Source: JACCXE01 sp963718605 | GTDB taxonomy: Bacteria; Actinomycetota; Acidimicrobiia; Acidimicrobiales; JACCXE01 | DNA length: 64,000 bases | Direction: 5' to 3' | Assembly: GCA_963718605.1 (NCBI GenBank) | Contig: OY970363.1 | Coordinates: 3,968,001 to 4,032,000, forward strand | Part shown: positions 55,531 through 63,366 of the stretch, piece after piece | Layout of the letters: each line of letters begins with the position of its first letter | Position numbering within the stretch: the stretch's first letter is position 1 | Translations under genes and position numbers: made by a program | The notes under the pieces: model-generated | Seen by the model: the letters and a program-made list of their open reading frames with translations, nothing else | Database searches by the model: none | Told to the model about the DNA's origin: nothing

Positions 55531-55911
55531 TTACTTGGGGTTAATGGCTCGCGCGTGGCGGAGCGCCCAGAACACGAGCGGGATTTGGATCGGGAGACGG
55601 CCGTAGCCGAGCACCGGGTTGTCGAAGGGCGGGACGGGCTTGACCGCCGCGTAGACATTGGCCGGAAACACCGCCACGAACAGGATTGCGGCCCACCAGC
55701 CGCCCAGCTTGGACGATTTTGTGCGGGCCAGCAACACGGCTCCGGTCAATTCGGCGGCGCCTGAGGCGTACGTCCACGCCCGCTTGTTGCCGAGGAACTT
55801 GGGCACGATGTCGTCGAAGCCCTTCGGCGCCAAGAAGTGTGCGAGGCCGGCGACGCTCAGCAGCGCGACAAGGCCGAGGCGGCTGCTGCGCTCGTCGCGG
55901 GGAAACGCCAC
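55531..55911 (-). CDS. DoxX-like small membrane protein
   Basis: 126 residues with three to four TM helices. It resembles DoxX/DoxD-like proteins: LSVAGLAHFLAPKGFDDIVP, YASGAAELTGAVLL, AVFPANVYAA. Function is unknown; relatives are linked to redox or membrane integrity. It sits between rmlA and rmlB, an unusual place for a non-sugar gene. The GTG start is 2 bp after the rmlA stop. Confidence 0.8.
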   Translation of the reverse strand: MAFPRDERSSRLGLVALLSVAGLAHFLAPKGFDDIVPKFLGNKRAWTYASGAAELTGAVLLARTKSSKLGGWWAAILFVAVFPANVYAAVKPVPPFDNPVLGYGRLPIQIPLVFWALRHARAINPK

Positions 55912-55913
55912 GC

Positions 55914-56795
55914 CTACGCGAAACGGTCGGGGTCAGCGGCGACGGCGCGCAAGTATTCGCCGTAACGCGACTTCCCGAGCTTGTCCGCGAGCACCGACAG
56001 CTGGTTCAGGTCGATAAAACCTTGGCGGTACGCGATCTCCTCGAGGCACGCGATCTGCAGCCCTTGGCGATGGATTAGCGCCTGCACGAAGGTGCCGGCC
56101 TCAAGCAGGGAATCGTGCGTGCCCGTGTCGAGCCACGCGGTGCCGCGGCCGAGCTTCACCAAGTTGAGCCGCCCGTTTTCGAGGTAGACCCGGTTGACGT
56201 CGGTGATCTCGAGTTCGCCACGCGCCGAGCGCGGCAACTTCTCGGAGATCCCGACTACGTCGTTCTCATAGAAATACAGGCCGGTAACCGCGAGGTTGGA
56301 CTTCGGAGCCGCGGGCTTCTCTTCGATGGACTGCACCACGCCGTCCGCATCCACTTCGGCCACGCCGTAGCGCTCGGGGTCGTCGACCTTGTAACCGAAC
56401 ACGGTCGCGCCCGTGAGGGTGTCGACCGCGTTGTGCAACAAGTCGCTGAGCCCCTCGGCGTGGAAGATGTTGTCGCCCAGCACGAGGCACACCGAGTCGT
56501 CGCCGATGAACTCGGCGCCGATCAAGAAGGCTTCGGCCAGGCCACCGGGCGTGGGTTGCTCGGCGTATGAGAACGACAGGCCGACGTCGGACCCGTCCCC
56601 CAACAACTGCTTGAACAGCGGCAGATCATGGGGTGTCGAGATGATGAGGATGTCGCGGATGCCCGCCAGCATGAGCACCGACAGCGGGTAGTAGACCATC
56701 GGCTTGTCGTAAACCGGCAGTAGTTGCTTCGACACACCCAACGTCACTGGATGCAGGCGCGTGCCACTGCCTCCGGCAAGAACGATTCCCTTCAC
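55914..56795 (-). CDS. rmlA: Glucose-1-phosphate thymidylyltransferase
   Basis: 293 residues, the usual length. First step of dTDP-rhamnose synthesis: glucose-1-P plus dTTP. Motifs are LAGGSGTRLHPVTLGVSKQLLPVYDKPMVYYPLS, VLGDNIFH, GYKVDDPERYGV, IEEKP, and AWLDTGTHDSL. The GTG start is 9 bp after the LCP stop, so it is the second gene of the operon. Confidence 0.95.
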   Translation of the reverse strand: MKGIVLAGGSGTRLHPVTLGVSKQLLPVYDKPMVYYPLSVLMLAGIRDILIISTPHDLPLFKQLLGDGSDVGLSFSYAEQPTPGGLAEAFLIGAEFIGDDSVCLVLGDNIFHAEGLSDLLHNAVDTLTGATVFGYKVDDPERYGVAEVDADGVVQSIEEKPAAPKSNLAVTGLYFYENDVVGISEKLPRSARGELEITDVNRVYLENGRLNLVKLGRGTAWLDTGTHDSLLEAGTFVQALIHRQGLQIACLEEIAYRQGFIDLNQLSVLADKLGKSRYGEYLRAVAADPDRFA

Positions 56796-56804
56796 AGCAA
56801 CTTC

Positions 56805-58574
56805 TTAACAGGCGAGCGCGGCGGCGCCCTTGGGAGTGGGGATGGCGCCGCGCGTGGTGCTGGTGGTGGCGGGGACGGTCGAGGTCGAACCCGTCGCCGG
56901 CTTCAGCGTCGTGCGAATGCCCCCGTAACCACTGCCGACGATCAACTGAATGTCACCGCCGGTGAGCTTGGTGTCCTTGATCAGCTTGGCCCCACCGATC
57001 ACGTAGGCCTGCAGCACCTGCGCCTTGGGCAGCTGACCTTCGCCGTAGCGGATCTCGGTATTCACTTTGCCGTAGCCCTTCGCGTCGCCGACACCGCCAC
57101 TACCGAAACCGGCGGTAGACAGCGACCGCTGCACCTGGCCGGCCTGGCCGTTGACGCCGGTGCCGTTGAGCACCAACACGCGAATGTTCACGGGCGCGAT
57201 GTTCGGCACTTTGCCTGTCGGGGCGGTGACCGGTGTTTGGCCCACGCCGTTGAACCGGTCGATGATCTCGCGGGCGTCATTGGTACGAAGCTTCAGAACC
57301 GCCGCGCCGGCGGACGTGCGGAAGTTGTCCGCGGGCAGCGTGAGCATGTCGACCGACTCAGGCGCCAGTGACTTGAACTGCTTGCCGATCCGCACGATGT
57401 CCTTGGTGGACAGCGCGGAATCGAGCTTCACGTTGCCCACGCCCGCTCTGACGAGCGCGTTCAACTTGATCGGGTTGCGAATGCCCTTGCTGATCGCCTT
57501 ACGCATCATGCGGCGGATGAAGTCCTGCTGCCGCTGGATGCGCCCGATATCACCGGTCAGATCCGAACGCCATCGTCCGCTCTCGAAGTACTGGAAGTGA
57601 CGGCTGCGGACGTAACCGAGCGCTTGGTCGCCGCTCAGGCTGATGCAGCCGGCGTTCTTGACGTCGAGGCCCGACAACTTGTCGCGCGCGGGCGCCGGGA
57701 ACGGAACCACGACGCCGCCGACCGCGTTGACAATCGAACGAAAACTGTTGAAGTCGACCTCCATGTAGTGGTCGATTTCGATGCCGAGGTTTTGGCGGAT
57801 CGTCGCGATCAAACGCGGCGCGCCATCTTTGATCGACGTCGCGGTGCTCGTAGTGCTCACGCTTGACGACTTCGCGGAGGACTTCAGCGCGAACGCAGTG
57901 TTGATGCGGTCGGTGTGGGTGGTGCCGGCGATCGGAACGTAAAGGTCGCGCGGAATCGAGAGGATCGAGGCCTTTTCCGCGGTCGGGTCGACGTGCAACA
58001 CCATCATCGTGTCGGTGCGCTCCCCGCCGACCTCGTCGGCGTTGCCGAACTTCCCGAACTCCGCCTTCGAGATGTTCGCCCGCGTGTCAGACCCCACGAG
58101 CAACACGTTCATGGGCTTGTCGGGGTCGTCGTCGCCGCAGTTGCGCAGCGCGCAGCCAAGCGAGATGCGGTCGAGTTGACCCAAACGGAACTTCAGGTAC
58201 GCGTAACCACCGCCGGTCGCGAGCACGCACAGGGCCAGGAAAATGTTCATACCGATCAAGACGCGGTGCAGGCCTTTGTGCGCGTGCTCCTTGCGCTTCT
58301 TTGTCTTGCCGGCGACAACGGGGATCGGGATGGGCATGTCGTCGGGCACGTCGACCTTGCGCGCGCGTTGCGACTGCGTGACCGGCTTGGCCCGCCGCGG
58401 CGCTTTCGGCGCCGCGGTACTGGCGGCAGGCGAGGGATCAACCGCGACCTTGCGCGCAGCACTCTTCTTCGCAGCGGCCGCCTTTTTCTTGGCCGATGCG
58501 GAGTGTTGGGGTGGCTTTTTAGGAGCGGCTTTGGCCCGGTGAAGCTTCTTGCCCGGGACGGGGGGTATCGCCAT
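56805..58574 (-). CDS. LytR-CpsA-Psr (LCP) family glycan ligase with LytR_C domain
   Basis: 589 residues. A long cationic Lys/Ala/Pro-rich cytosolic tail (1-100), one TM helix (about 105-127), the LCP catalytic domain (about 155-400; NVLLVGSDTR, ERTDTMMVLH, SIPRDLYVPI, LGYVRSRH) and a C-terminal LytR_C domain (about 465-560; RVLVLNGTGVNGQAG). LCP enzymes transfer lipid-linked glycans to peptidoglycan, such as arabinogalactan in mycobacteria. A Ser/Thr-rich insertion (about 231-248) sits in the LCP domain. It is first in the minus-strand wall operon, which fits a role in anchoring the glycan that operon makes. A TAGCCT hexamer lies 11 nt upstream. Confidence 0.92.
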   Translation of the reverse strand: MAIPPVPGKKLHRAKAAPKKPPQHSASAKKKAAAAKKSAARKVAVDPSPAASTAAPKAPRRAKPVTQSQRARKVDVPDDMPIPIPVVAGKTKKRKEHAHKGLHRVLIGMNIFLALCVLATGGGYAYLKFRLGQLDRISLGCALRNCGDDDPDKPMNVLLVGSDTRANISKAEFGKFGNADEVGGERTDTMMVLHVDPTAEKASILSIPRDLYVPIAGTTHTDRINTAFALKSSAKSSSVSTTSTATSIKDGAPRLIATIRQNLGIEIDHYMEVDFNSFRSIVNAVGGVVVPFPAPARDKLSGLDVKNAGCISLSGDQALGYVRSRHFQYFESGRWRSDLTGDIGRIQRQQDFIRRMMRKAISKGIRNPIKLNALVRAGVGNVKLDSALSTKDIVRIGKQFKSLAPESVDMLTLPADNFRTSAGAAVLKLRTNDAREIIDRFNGVGQTPVTAPTGKVPNIAPVNIRVLVLNGTGVNGQAGQVQRSLSTAGFGSGGVGDAKGYGKVNTEIRYGEGQLPKAQVLQAYVIGGAKLIKDTKLTGGDIQLIVGSGYGGIRTTLKPATGSTSTVPATTSTTRGAIPTPKGAAALAC

Positions 58575-58624
58575 GGCGGGACGTCAGGCTACTTGGCCAA
58601 CCCTGCGCAAACAGGATCACCCCC

Positions 58625-58630
58625 TAGCAT
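58625..58630 (+). promoter_or_regulatory. Leaderless -10 hexamer of the GT2 pair
   Basis: TAGCAT followed by 6 nt and the ATG at 58637. It sits in a small CCCC...GGGG dyad, in the divergent gap with the LCP gene. Confidence 0.5.
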
Positions 58631-58636
58631 CGGGGG

Positions 58637-59488
58637 ATGGCGACGGTCGGCATCGTCTTGGTGACGTACCGCTCCGCGGCCACGATTGCGGGGTGCCTGC
58701 AATCGCTGCGCGGGGCGTATTCGGGACGGGCCGAGATCGTCGTGGTCGACAATGCGTCGAACGACCCGAGCGCCCAGCGCGCCGAACGCAACGGCGCCAA
58801 CCGCGTCATCCGTCTGCGCGAGAACGTCGGCTATCCGCGCGGCAACAACGAAGGCCTCGGCGCGCTCAGCCAACACACAGAGTTCGTCGTGTTCGCGAAC
58901 CCGGACACCGCGTGGCCCGCGGGTTCGATCGACGCGTTGCTGTCGACGTTCCAGGATTCCACCGTGGGGCTGGTTAGCCCCGTGCTCGTCGGCTCGGATG
59001 GCGCGACGCAAGCGATGGTCGAACGCGATTTGTCGCTCCGCCGCGCGCTGCTGGGCATGACCCGCGTGATCAAGCCGGTGCGCCCGCAGCCGCCGACGGT
59101 GGAGGGTGACGCGCTGATCGACGTAGACTGGCTGCACACCGCGGCCGCGGTACTGCCGATGTCGACCGTGCGCGCCATCGGCGGATTCGATGAGCGGTTT
59201 TTCTTGTTCGCCGAAGACGCTGATCTGTGCCGCCGTATCCGGTCGACGGGCAAGCGCGTGGTGATCAACCCGACGGTGCGGGTCGAGCACGTCGGCGGCG
59301 CGTCAGTCGACGCGGCCAACAACTCGGACGAGGCCGCGGCGTTGCGCACGCGCGCGTTGGCGACATACCTCGACAAATACGAAGGTCGTTTGGCCCGGCG
59401 CGCCTTCGGCGCAGTCGGCGCGGTGGTCTATGGCCTGGGACGCCACCGCGGTCAGGCGCGCGAAGCGTGGAAGGCCGCCACACGATGA
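58637..59488 (+). CDS. GT2 family glycosyltransferase (rhamnosyltransferase-like)
   Basis: 283 residues. It shows IVLVTYRSAATI, VVDNASNDPS, ENVGYPRGNNEG, the metal-site FANPDTAWP, and LFAEDADLCRRIRS. It is similar in design to WbbL but without the long C-terminal part. It is divergent from the LCP operon and starts a two-gene unit; the start is supported by the leaderless promoter. Its stop overlaps the next start as ATGA. Confidence 0.88.
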   Translation: MATVGIVLVTYRSAATIAGCLQSLRGAYSGRAEIVVVDNASNDPSAQRAERNGANRVIRLRENVGYPRGNNEGLGALSQHTEFVVFANPDTAWPAGSIDALLSTFQDSTVGLVSPVLVGSDGATQAMVERDLSLRRALLGMTRVIKPVRPQPPTVEGDALIDVDWLHTAAAVLPMSTVRAIGGFDERFFLFAEDADLCRRIRSTGKRVVINPTVRVEHVGGASVDAANNSDEAAALRTRALATYLDKYEGRLARRAFGAVGAVVYGLGRHRGQAREAWKAATR

Positions 59489-60312
59489 CCAGACGCATCG
59501 TGATCGGCATCCCTTGCCATCGCGACGAACCAGGTATCGCGCGCACGGTCGCGTCGCTCACGGAATCGGCCGAACGCCTGGACGATCCGTGGCGCATCGT
59601 CGTGTGCGTGAACGGCGACGATCCCGCAAACGGGGCCGCTACGGCCGCGTTCCGCGAGCACCCCGGTCGGGCGTTGGTGCGGCTGCTCAACGTGGCTTCG
59701 AAGCCGGCGGCGTGGACGGCGCTGCGCGACGAGCCCGGTGACATTCACGTGTTCGTCGATGCGGACGTCACGGTGAACAAATGGGCCCTGCCCGCCCTGA
59801 TCGATGGACTCGACGAACCGGGGGTGGTCGCGACGGCGGCCAAACAGGCGCACGTCGGCGACGGGTTGGTTGCGCACATCGCGCGCGTCCCGCACCGCTT
59901 GGACTGGGGCGGATTGCTCGGCACGCTGTACGCGGCGAACACCGAGGTGCTTCCGCTGGAGATGCCGACCGAGGTGTTGCTCGACGACGCATGGCTGTTC
60001 GCCCAACTCAGTGCCGCGGGCACGGTTGCACAGACGCCGCTCGCTACAGCGACGGTGCAATTACCGACCCGCTGGCGTGACCTGTGGCGACAGCGCGTGC
60101 GGGCTGAAGCCGGCAAGCAACAGCTGCGCGAACTCGGCCTGCCGATGGCCGCTCCACCGAAAGAAGCGACCTCGCTCTACCGCACACTCGTGGCCTACCC
60201 GCCGCGCGAGTGGGGCCACGTGGGCGCGTTGGCCGCGATCAAGTTCTTCGCCGCCCGCCGTGCCCGCAAGGGCTACACCAACTGGAAACTCGCCACCTCT
60301 ACAAAGTCGTAG
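59485..60312 (+). CDS. GT2-like glycosyltransferase
   Basis: 275 residues. The N terminus RIVIGIPCHRDEPGIARTVASL and the metal-site FVDADVTVN match the GT2 fold. The acceptor half (about 130-275) is divergent from other GT2 proteins here. It is translationally coupled to the preceding GT2 gene. The stop is directly adjacent (no gap) to the stop of the convergent acyl-CoA dehydrogenase gene. Confidence 0.8.
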   Translation: MTRRIVIGIPCHRDEPGIARTVASLTESAERLDDPWRIVVCVNGDDPANGAATAAFREHPGRALVRLLNVASKPAAWTALRDEPGDIHVFVDADVTVNKWALPALIDGLDEPGVVATAAKQAHVGDGLVAHIARVPHRLDWGGLLGTLYAANTEVLPLEMPTEVLLDDAWLFAQLSAAGTVAQTPLATATVQLPTRWRDLWRQRVRAEAGKQQLRELGLPMAAPPKEATSLYRTLVAYPPREWGHVGALAAIKFFAARRARKGYTNWKLATSTKS

Positions 60313-61461
60313 TCACTCGACTGGCAGGCCGAGGGCGCGGGCGATGACGAGGCGTTGGATTTCGCTGGTGCCTTCGCCGATCTCGAGGATCTTGGCGTCG
60401 CGGTAGTGGCGGGCCACGGGGGTTTCGTCCATGAATCCGTAGCCGCCGAAGATCTGCGTCGCCATGCGGGTGGCGGTGATGGCGTTCTCAGTCGCGTACA
60501 GCTTGGCGACCGCAGCTTCGGTTTTGAACGGGCGGTCGTTGTCCTTGAGCCACGCGGCCCTGTAGGTGAGCGCGCGCGATGCGTCGACCATCACCTGAAG
60601 GTCTGAGCACGCGAAGGCCACAGCTTGGTTTGCGCCGATGGGCTTGCCGAACGCGTTGCGGTTCTTCGCGTACTCCACGCTCTGTTCGAGACAGGCCTGA
60701 ATCACGCCCACCGCGACCGCGGCGATGGCGATGCGTCCGTCGTCGAGCGTGGCGAGAAATTGCCGGAAGCCTTGGCCGCGCTCGCCGAGCAGGTTTTCGG
60801 CCGGCACGCGGCAATCCGTGAACGTGAGACCGTGCGTGTCTGACGCGTGCCAACCCATTTTTCGGTACGCCGGTTGGACGATGAACCCCGGCGTGCCGGC
60901 CGGAACGATGATGGCGCTGATTTCGCCGGGCCCGGTCCGCGCGGTGACGGTCACCAACGAGGTAATCGACGAACCCGAGTTCGTAATGAAGGCCTTCTCA
61001 CCGTTGATCACCCACTCATTGGTGGCCTCGTCCAGCGTCGCGGTGGTGCGGGTGCCGCCCGCGTCGCTTCCGGCATCGGGTTCGGTCAGGCCGAAGCCAC
61101 CGAGCTTGCGCCCGGCGATCAGATCGGGCAGCCACTGTTGCTTCTGCGCTTCGGTCCCGAAGCTGAAAATCGGGTTCGCGCCGAGGCCGACCGCAGCTTC
61201 GAGGGTGACCGACATGCTCTGGTCGACGCGGGCGATCTCCTCGATCGCGACGCACATCGTGGCGAAGTCGGCGCCGGAGCCGCCGTACTCCTCAGGGAAT
61301 GGCAGGCCGAACAGGCCCAGCTCGCCCATCGCGTGCACGCACTCGACGGGGAAAAAGTGGTCGCGATCCCAGGCCTCGGCGTGCGGCGCAATCTCGGCTT
61401 CCGCGAAGTCGCGCACGACCTTGCGGAATTGCTCTTGTTCGTCGCTGAACTCCAAGTCCAT
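60313..61461 (-). CDS. Acyl-CoA dehydrogenase
   Basis: 382 residues. An FAD enzyme that introduces the alpha,beta double bond in acyl-CoA. Signatures are FGLTEPDAGSDAGG, NGEKAFITNSG, RIAIAAVAVG, and ILEIGEGTSEIQRLVIAR near the C terminus. The catalytic Glu is expected in the last 20 residues (YRDAKILEIGEG), as in short/branched-chain family members. From memory, an acyl-CoA dehydrogenase (fadE25) lies at the matching place in mycobacteria. The ATG is supported by TACCAT exactly 6 nt upstream, back to back with the pabB promoter. Confidence 0.94.
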   Translation of the reverse strand: MDLEFSDEQEQFRKVVRDFAEAEIAPHAEAWDRDHFFPVECVHAMGELGLFGLPFPEEYGGSGADFATMCVAIEEIARVDQSMSVTLEAAVGLGANPIFSFGTEAQKQQWLPDLIAGRKLGGFGLTEPDAGSDAGGTRTTATLDEATNEWVINGEKAFITNSGSSITSLVTVTARTGPGEISAIIVPAGTPGFIVQPAYRKMGWHASDTHGLTFTDCRVPAENLLGERGQGFRQFLATLDDGRIAIAAVAVGVIQACLEQSVEYAKNRNAFGKPIGANQAVAFACSDLQVMVDASRALTYRAAWLKDNDRPFKTEAAVAKLYATENAITATRMATQIFGGYGFMDETPVARHYRDAKILEIGEGTSEIQRLVIARALGLPVE

Positions 61462-61467
61462 CCGTCG

Positions 61468-61473
61468 ATGGTA
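61468..61473 (-). promoter_or_regulatory. Leaderless -10 hexamer of the acyl-CoA dehydrogenase gene
   Basis: TACCAT on the minus strand with a 6-nt spacer to the ATG at 61459-61461. Confidence 0.55.
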
Positions 61474-61477
61474 CGCC

Positions 61478-61483
61478 TACCCT
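61478..61483 (+). promoter_or_regulatory. Leaderless -10 hexamer of pabB
   Basis: TACCCT followed by 6 nt and the GTG at 61490. Only 4 bp separate it from the divergent hexamer of the acyl-CoA dehydrogenase gene. Confidence 0.55.
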
Positions 61484-61489
61484 CGCGAG

Positions 61490-62491
61490 GTGGCCGCTCC
61501 CCTCGCCGTCGTCGGCGGACAGCTCCTCACCGGGCTGGTCGACGTGACGACGGACATCGCCGCGCTCGATGGCGGCGCCGGTCTGTGGGCGGTGGTCGCG
61601 GGATTTGAGGGCGACGTTGTGTGCGCGCGGTTCAGTGACGCGCGCGCGGCGTCGCCGTGGCCGTTCGAGCGATGGCGCGGCCCCGCGCGCGACGCGTGGT
61701 GTTCGTCGCTCGACGAGTCGGCGTTCAAGAAGGGCGTCGCGACGATCCGCGACGCGATCGCGCGCGGCGACGTCTACCAAGTGAATCTGTGCCGCGTGCT
61801 GTCCGCGCCAATTGGTGCAGACGCCGATGTCGCTGCGTTGGGCGCGGCGCTTGCGGAGGGCAACCCGGCGCCATTCTCGGCTGTGGTTCGTCTCCCCGAC
61901 CACGACGTGCACGTCGCGTCGGCATCGCCCGAACGATTCCTTCGCCGCGACGGCGACGTGGTGACCTCGCAACCGATCAAGGGTACGGCCGCGTCGATCG
62001 ACGGCTTCCTGGCCAAGGACTACGCCGAGAACGTGATGATCGTGGACCTCGTGCGCAACGACCTGGGCCGAGCGTGCGATTTCGGCTCAGTCGACGTGCC
62101 CGCCTTGTGCGCGGTGGAACCGCATCCGGGGCTGTTCCACCTCGTGTCCACGGTCACCGGAAACCTGCGACCCGGCGCGGGCTGGGCGGAGTTGTTCGAC
62201 GCGACCTTTCCGCCAGGTTCGGTCACGGGCGCACCAAAATTGGCGGCGCTCGAAATGATTGGCGCGCTCGAGCCGGTCGCCCGCGGCCCTTACTGCGGCG
62301 GTATCGGTTGGGTCGACGCCGAGCGCAACGTGGGCGACCTCAACGTCGGCATTCGCACGTTTTGGTTGGGGGACGGACAGATTCACTTCGGCACCGGCGG
62401 CGGCATCACATGGGACTCGACGACCGAAGGCGAGTGGGCCGAGACCGAACTCAAGGCCCGCCGCTTGCTCTCGGTAGCGTCGGCCCCGTGA
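61490..62491 (+). CDS. pabB: Chorismate-binding enzyme, aminodeoxychorismate synthase component I-like
   Basis: 333 residues. It has only the chorismate-binding catalytic domain: ARGDVYQVNLCR, SPERFLRRDGDVVTSQPIKGTA, VDLVRNDLGR, FPPGSVTGAPKLAALE and FGTGGGITWDS. The PIKGT lysine is typical of PabB and is used in aminodeoxychorismate formation. The N-terminal domain of long PabB/TrpE proteins is largely absent. The GTG start is set by the leaderless promoter. pabC follows with a GTGA overlap, so p-aminobenzoate for folate is the likely product. The glutamine amidotransferase PabA is not in the window. Confidence 0.9.
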   Translation: MAAPLAVVGGQLLTGLVDVTTDIAALDGGAGLWAVVAGFEGDVVCARFSDARAASPWPFERWRGPARDAWCSSLDESAFKKGVATIRDAIARGDVYQVNLCRVLSAPIGADADVAALGAALAEGNPAPFSAVVRLPDHDVHVASASPERFLRRDGDVVTSQPIKGTAASIDGFLAKDYAENVMIVDLVRNDLGRACDFGSVDVPALCAVEPHPGLFHLVSTVTGNLRPGAGWAELFDATFPPGSVTGAPKLAALEMIGALEPVARGPYCGGIGWVDAERNVGDLNVGIRTFWLGDGQIHFGTGGGITWDSTTEGEWAETELKARRLLSVASAP

Positions 62492-63306
62492 TCTGGCTCA
62501 ACGGGCAACTCCTCGATCCCGCGGTCGCGGCGTTGTCGGTGTTCGACCACGGCTTCACTGTGGGCGATGGCGTGTTCGAGACGATGCTCAGCTACCCCGA
62601 CACGGGAATCGCGTTCGCGCGCGAACACCTCATGCGACTGCGTTCGTCGGCCGCGGGGCTGGCGCTCAGCGTGCCGTTTGAAGACGTAGGACTCATGATG
62701 GCAATGCGGGAAGTGATCGACGCGGCGCCCGCGGCGGGAGGCCGCATGCGCGTGCGCCTCACCGTCACCGGCGGCGCCGGGCCCCTCGGCTCGGATCGCG
62801 GCGGCGCCACTCCGACGGTGATGATCGCGGCCGCTCCGCAGTCGCCGTGGCCGCCGACCGCGACGCTCGCGCCGGTGCCCTGGCCCCGCAACGAACGCGG
62901 CGCGGTGGCGGGGCTGAAGACGACGAGCTACGCCGAGAACGTGGTCGCCCTGCACGCCGCGCACGACGCCGGCGCGTCCGAGGCGCTCTTCTGCGACACG
63001 CGCGGCAACGTGTGCGAAGGCACCGGCAGCAACGTGTTCGCGGTGCTCGACGGCGAACTTGTGACGCCGCCGCTGTCGACCGGTTGCCTCGCCGGCGTCA
63101 CCCGGGCCGTGGTGCTCGATTGTTACGGCGGCGACGAACGCAACTTCTCCACCGAAGACCTGGCGACTGCGACCGAAGTCTTCATCACCTCGACCACCCG
63201 CGAAGTGCAAGCGGTGTGCGAAATCCTCGGCGTCGCCACCTACGACGGCCCCGGCCCCATCACAACCGCGGCGCACGAGGCCTACGACCAAGCCCGCCGC
63301 GCCTAA
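62488..63306 (+). CDS. pabC: Aminodeoxychorismate lyase-like class IV aminotransferase
   Basis: 272 residues of the PLP-dependent fold-type IV family. Motifs are the N-terminal WLNGQLL and FDHGFTVGDGVFET, the PLP lysine in GLKTTSYAENV, EALFCDTRGNVCEGTGSNVF, and GCLAGVTRAVVLD. Linked to pabB by overlap, it should release p-aminobenzoate and pyruvate from aminodeoxychorismate; a branched-chain or D-amino acid aminotransferase is the alternative. Its stop is followed by the second copy of the 52-bp hairpin repeat. Confidence 0.9.
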   Translation: MIWLNGQLLDPAVAALSVFDHGFTVGDGVFETMLSYPDTGIAFAREHLMRLRSSAAGLALSVPFEDVGLMMAMREVIDAAPAAGGRMRVRLTVTGGAGPLGSDRGGATPTVMIAAAPQSPWPPTATLAPVPWPRNERGAVAGLKTTSYAENVVALHAAHDAGASEALFCDTRGNVCEGTGSNVFAVLDGELVTPPLSTGCLAGVTRAVVLDCYGGDERNFSTEDLATATEVFITSTTREVQAVCEILGVATYDGPGPITTAAHEAYDQARRA

Positions 63307-63311
63307 ACCCC

Positions 63312-63363
63312 CGAATCGCGCGCGGAAGTGCGTGGCGGGGTGCGCAGTTCCGCGCGCGATTGC
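63312..63363. repeat. 52-bp palindromic repeat, copy 2 (inverted)
   Basis: Arms 63312-63332 and 63343-63363 pair at 19 of 21 positions around the loop TGGCGGGGTG, the reverse complement of the copy-1 loop with one change. It fills the 60-bp convergent gap between pabC and birA. No T-tract follows. Confidence 0.85.
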
Positions 63364-63366
63364 GTT

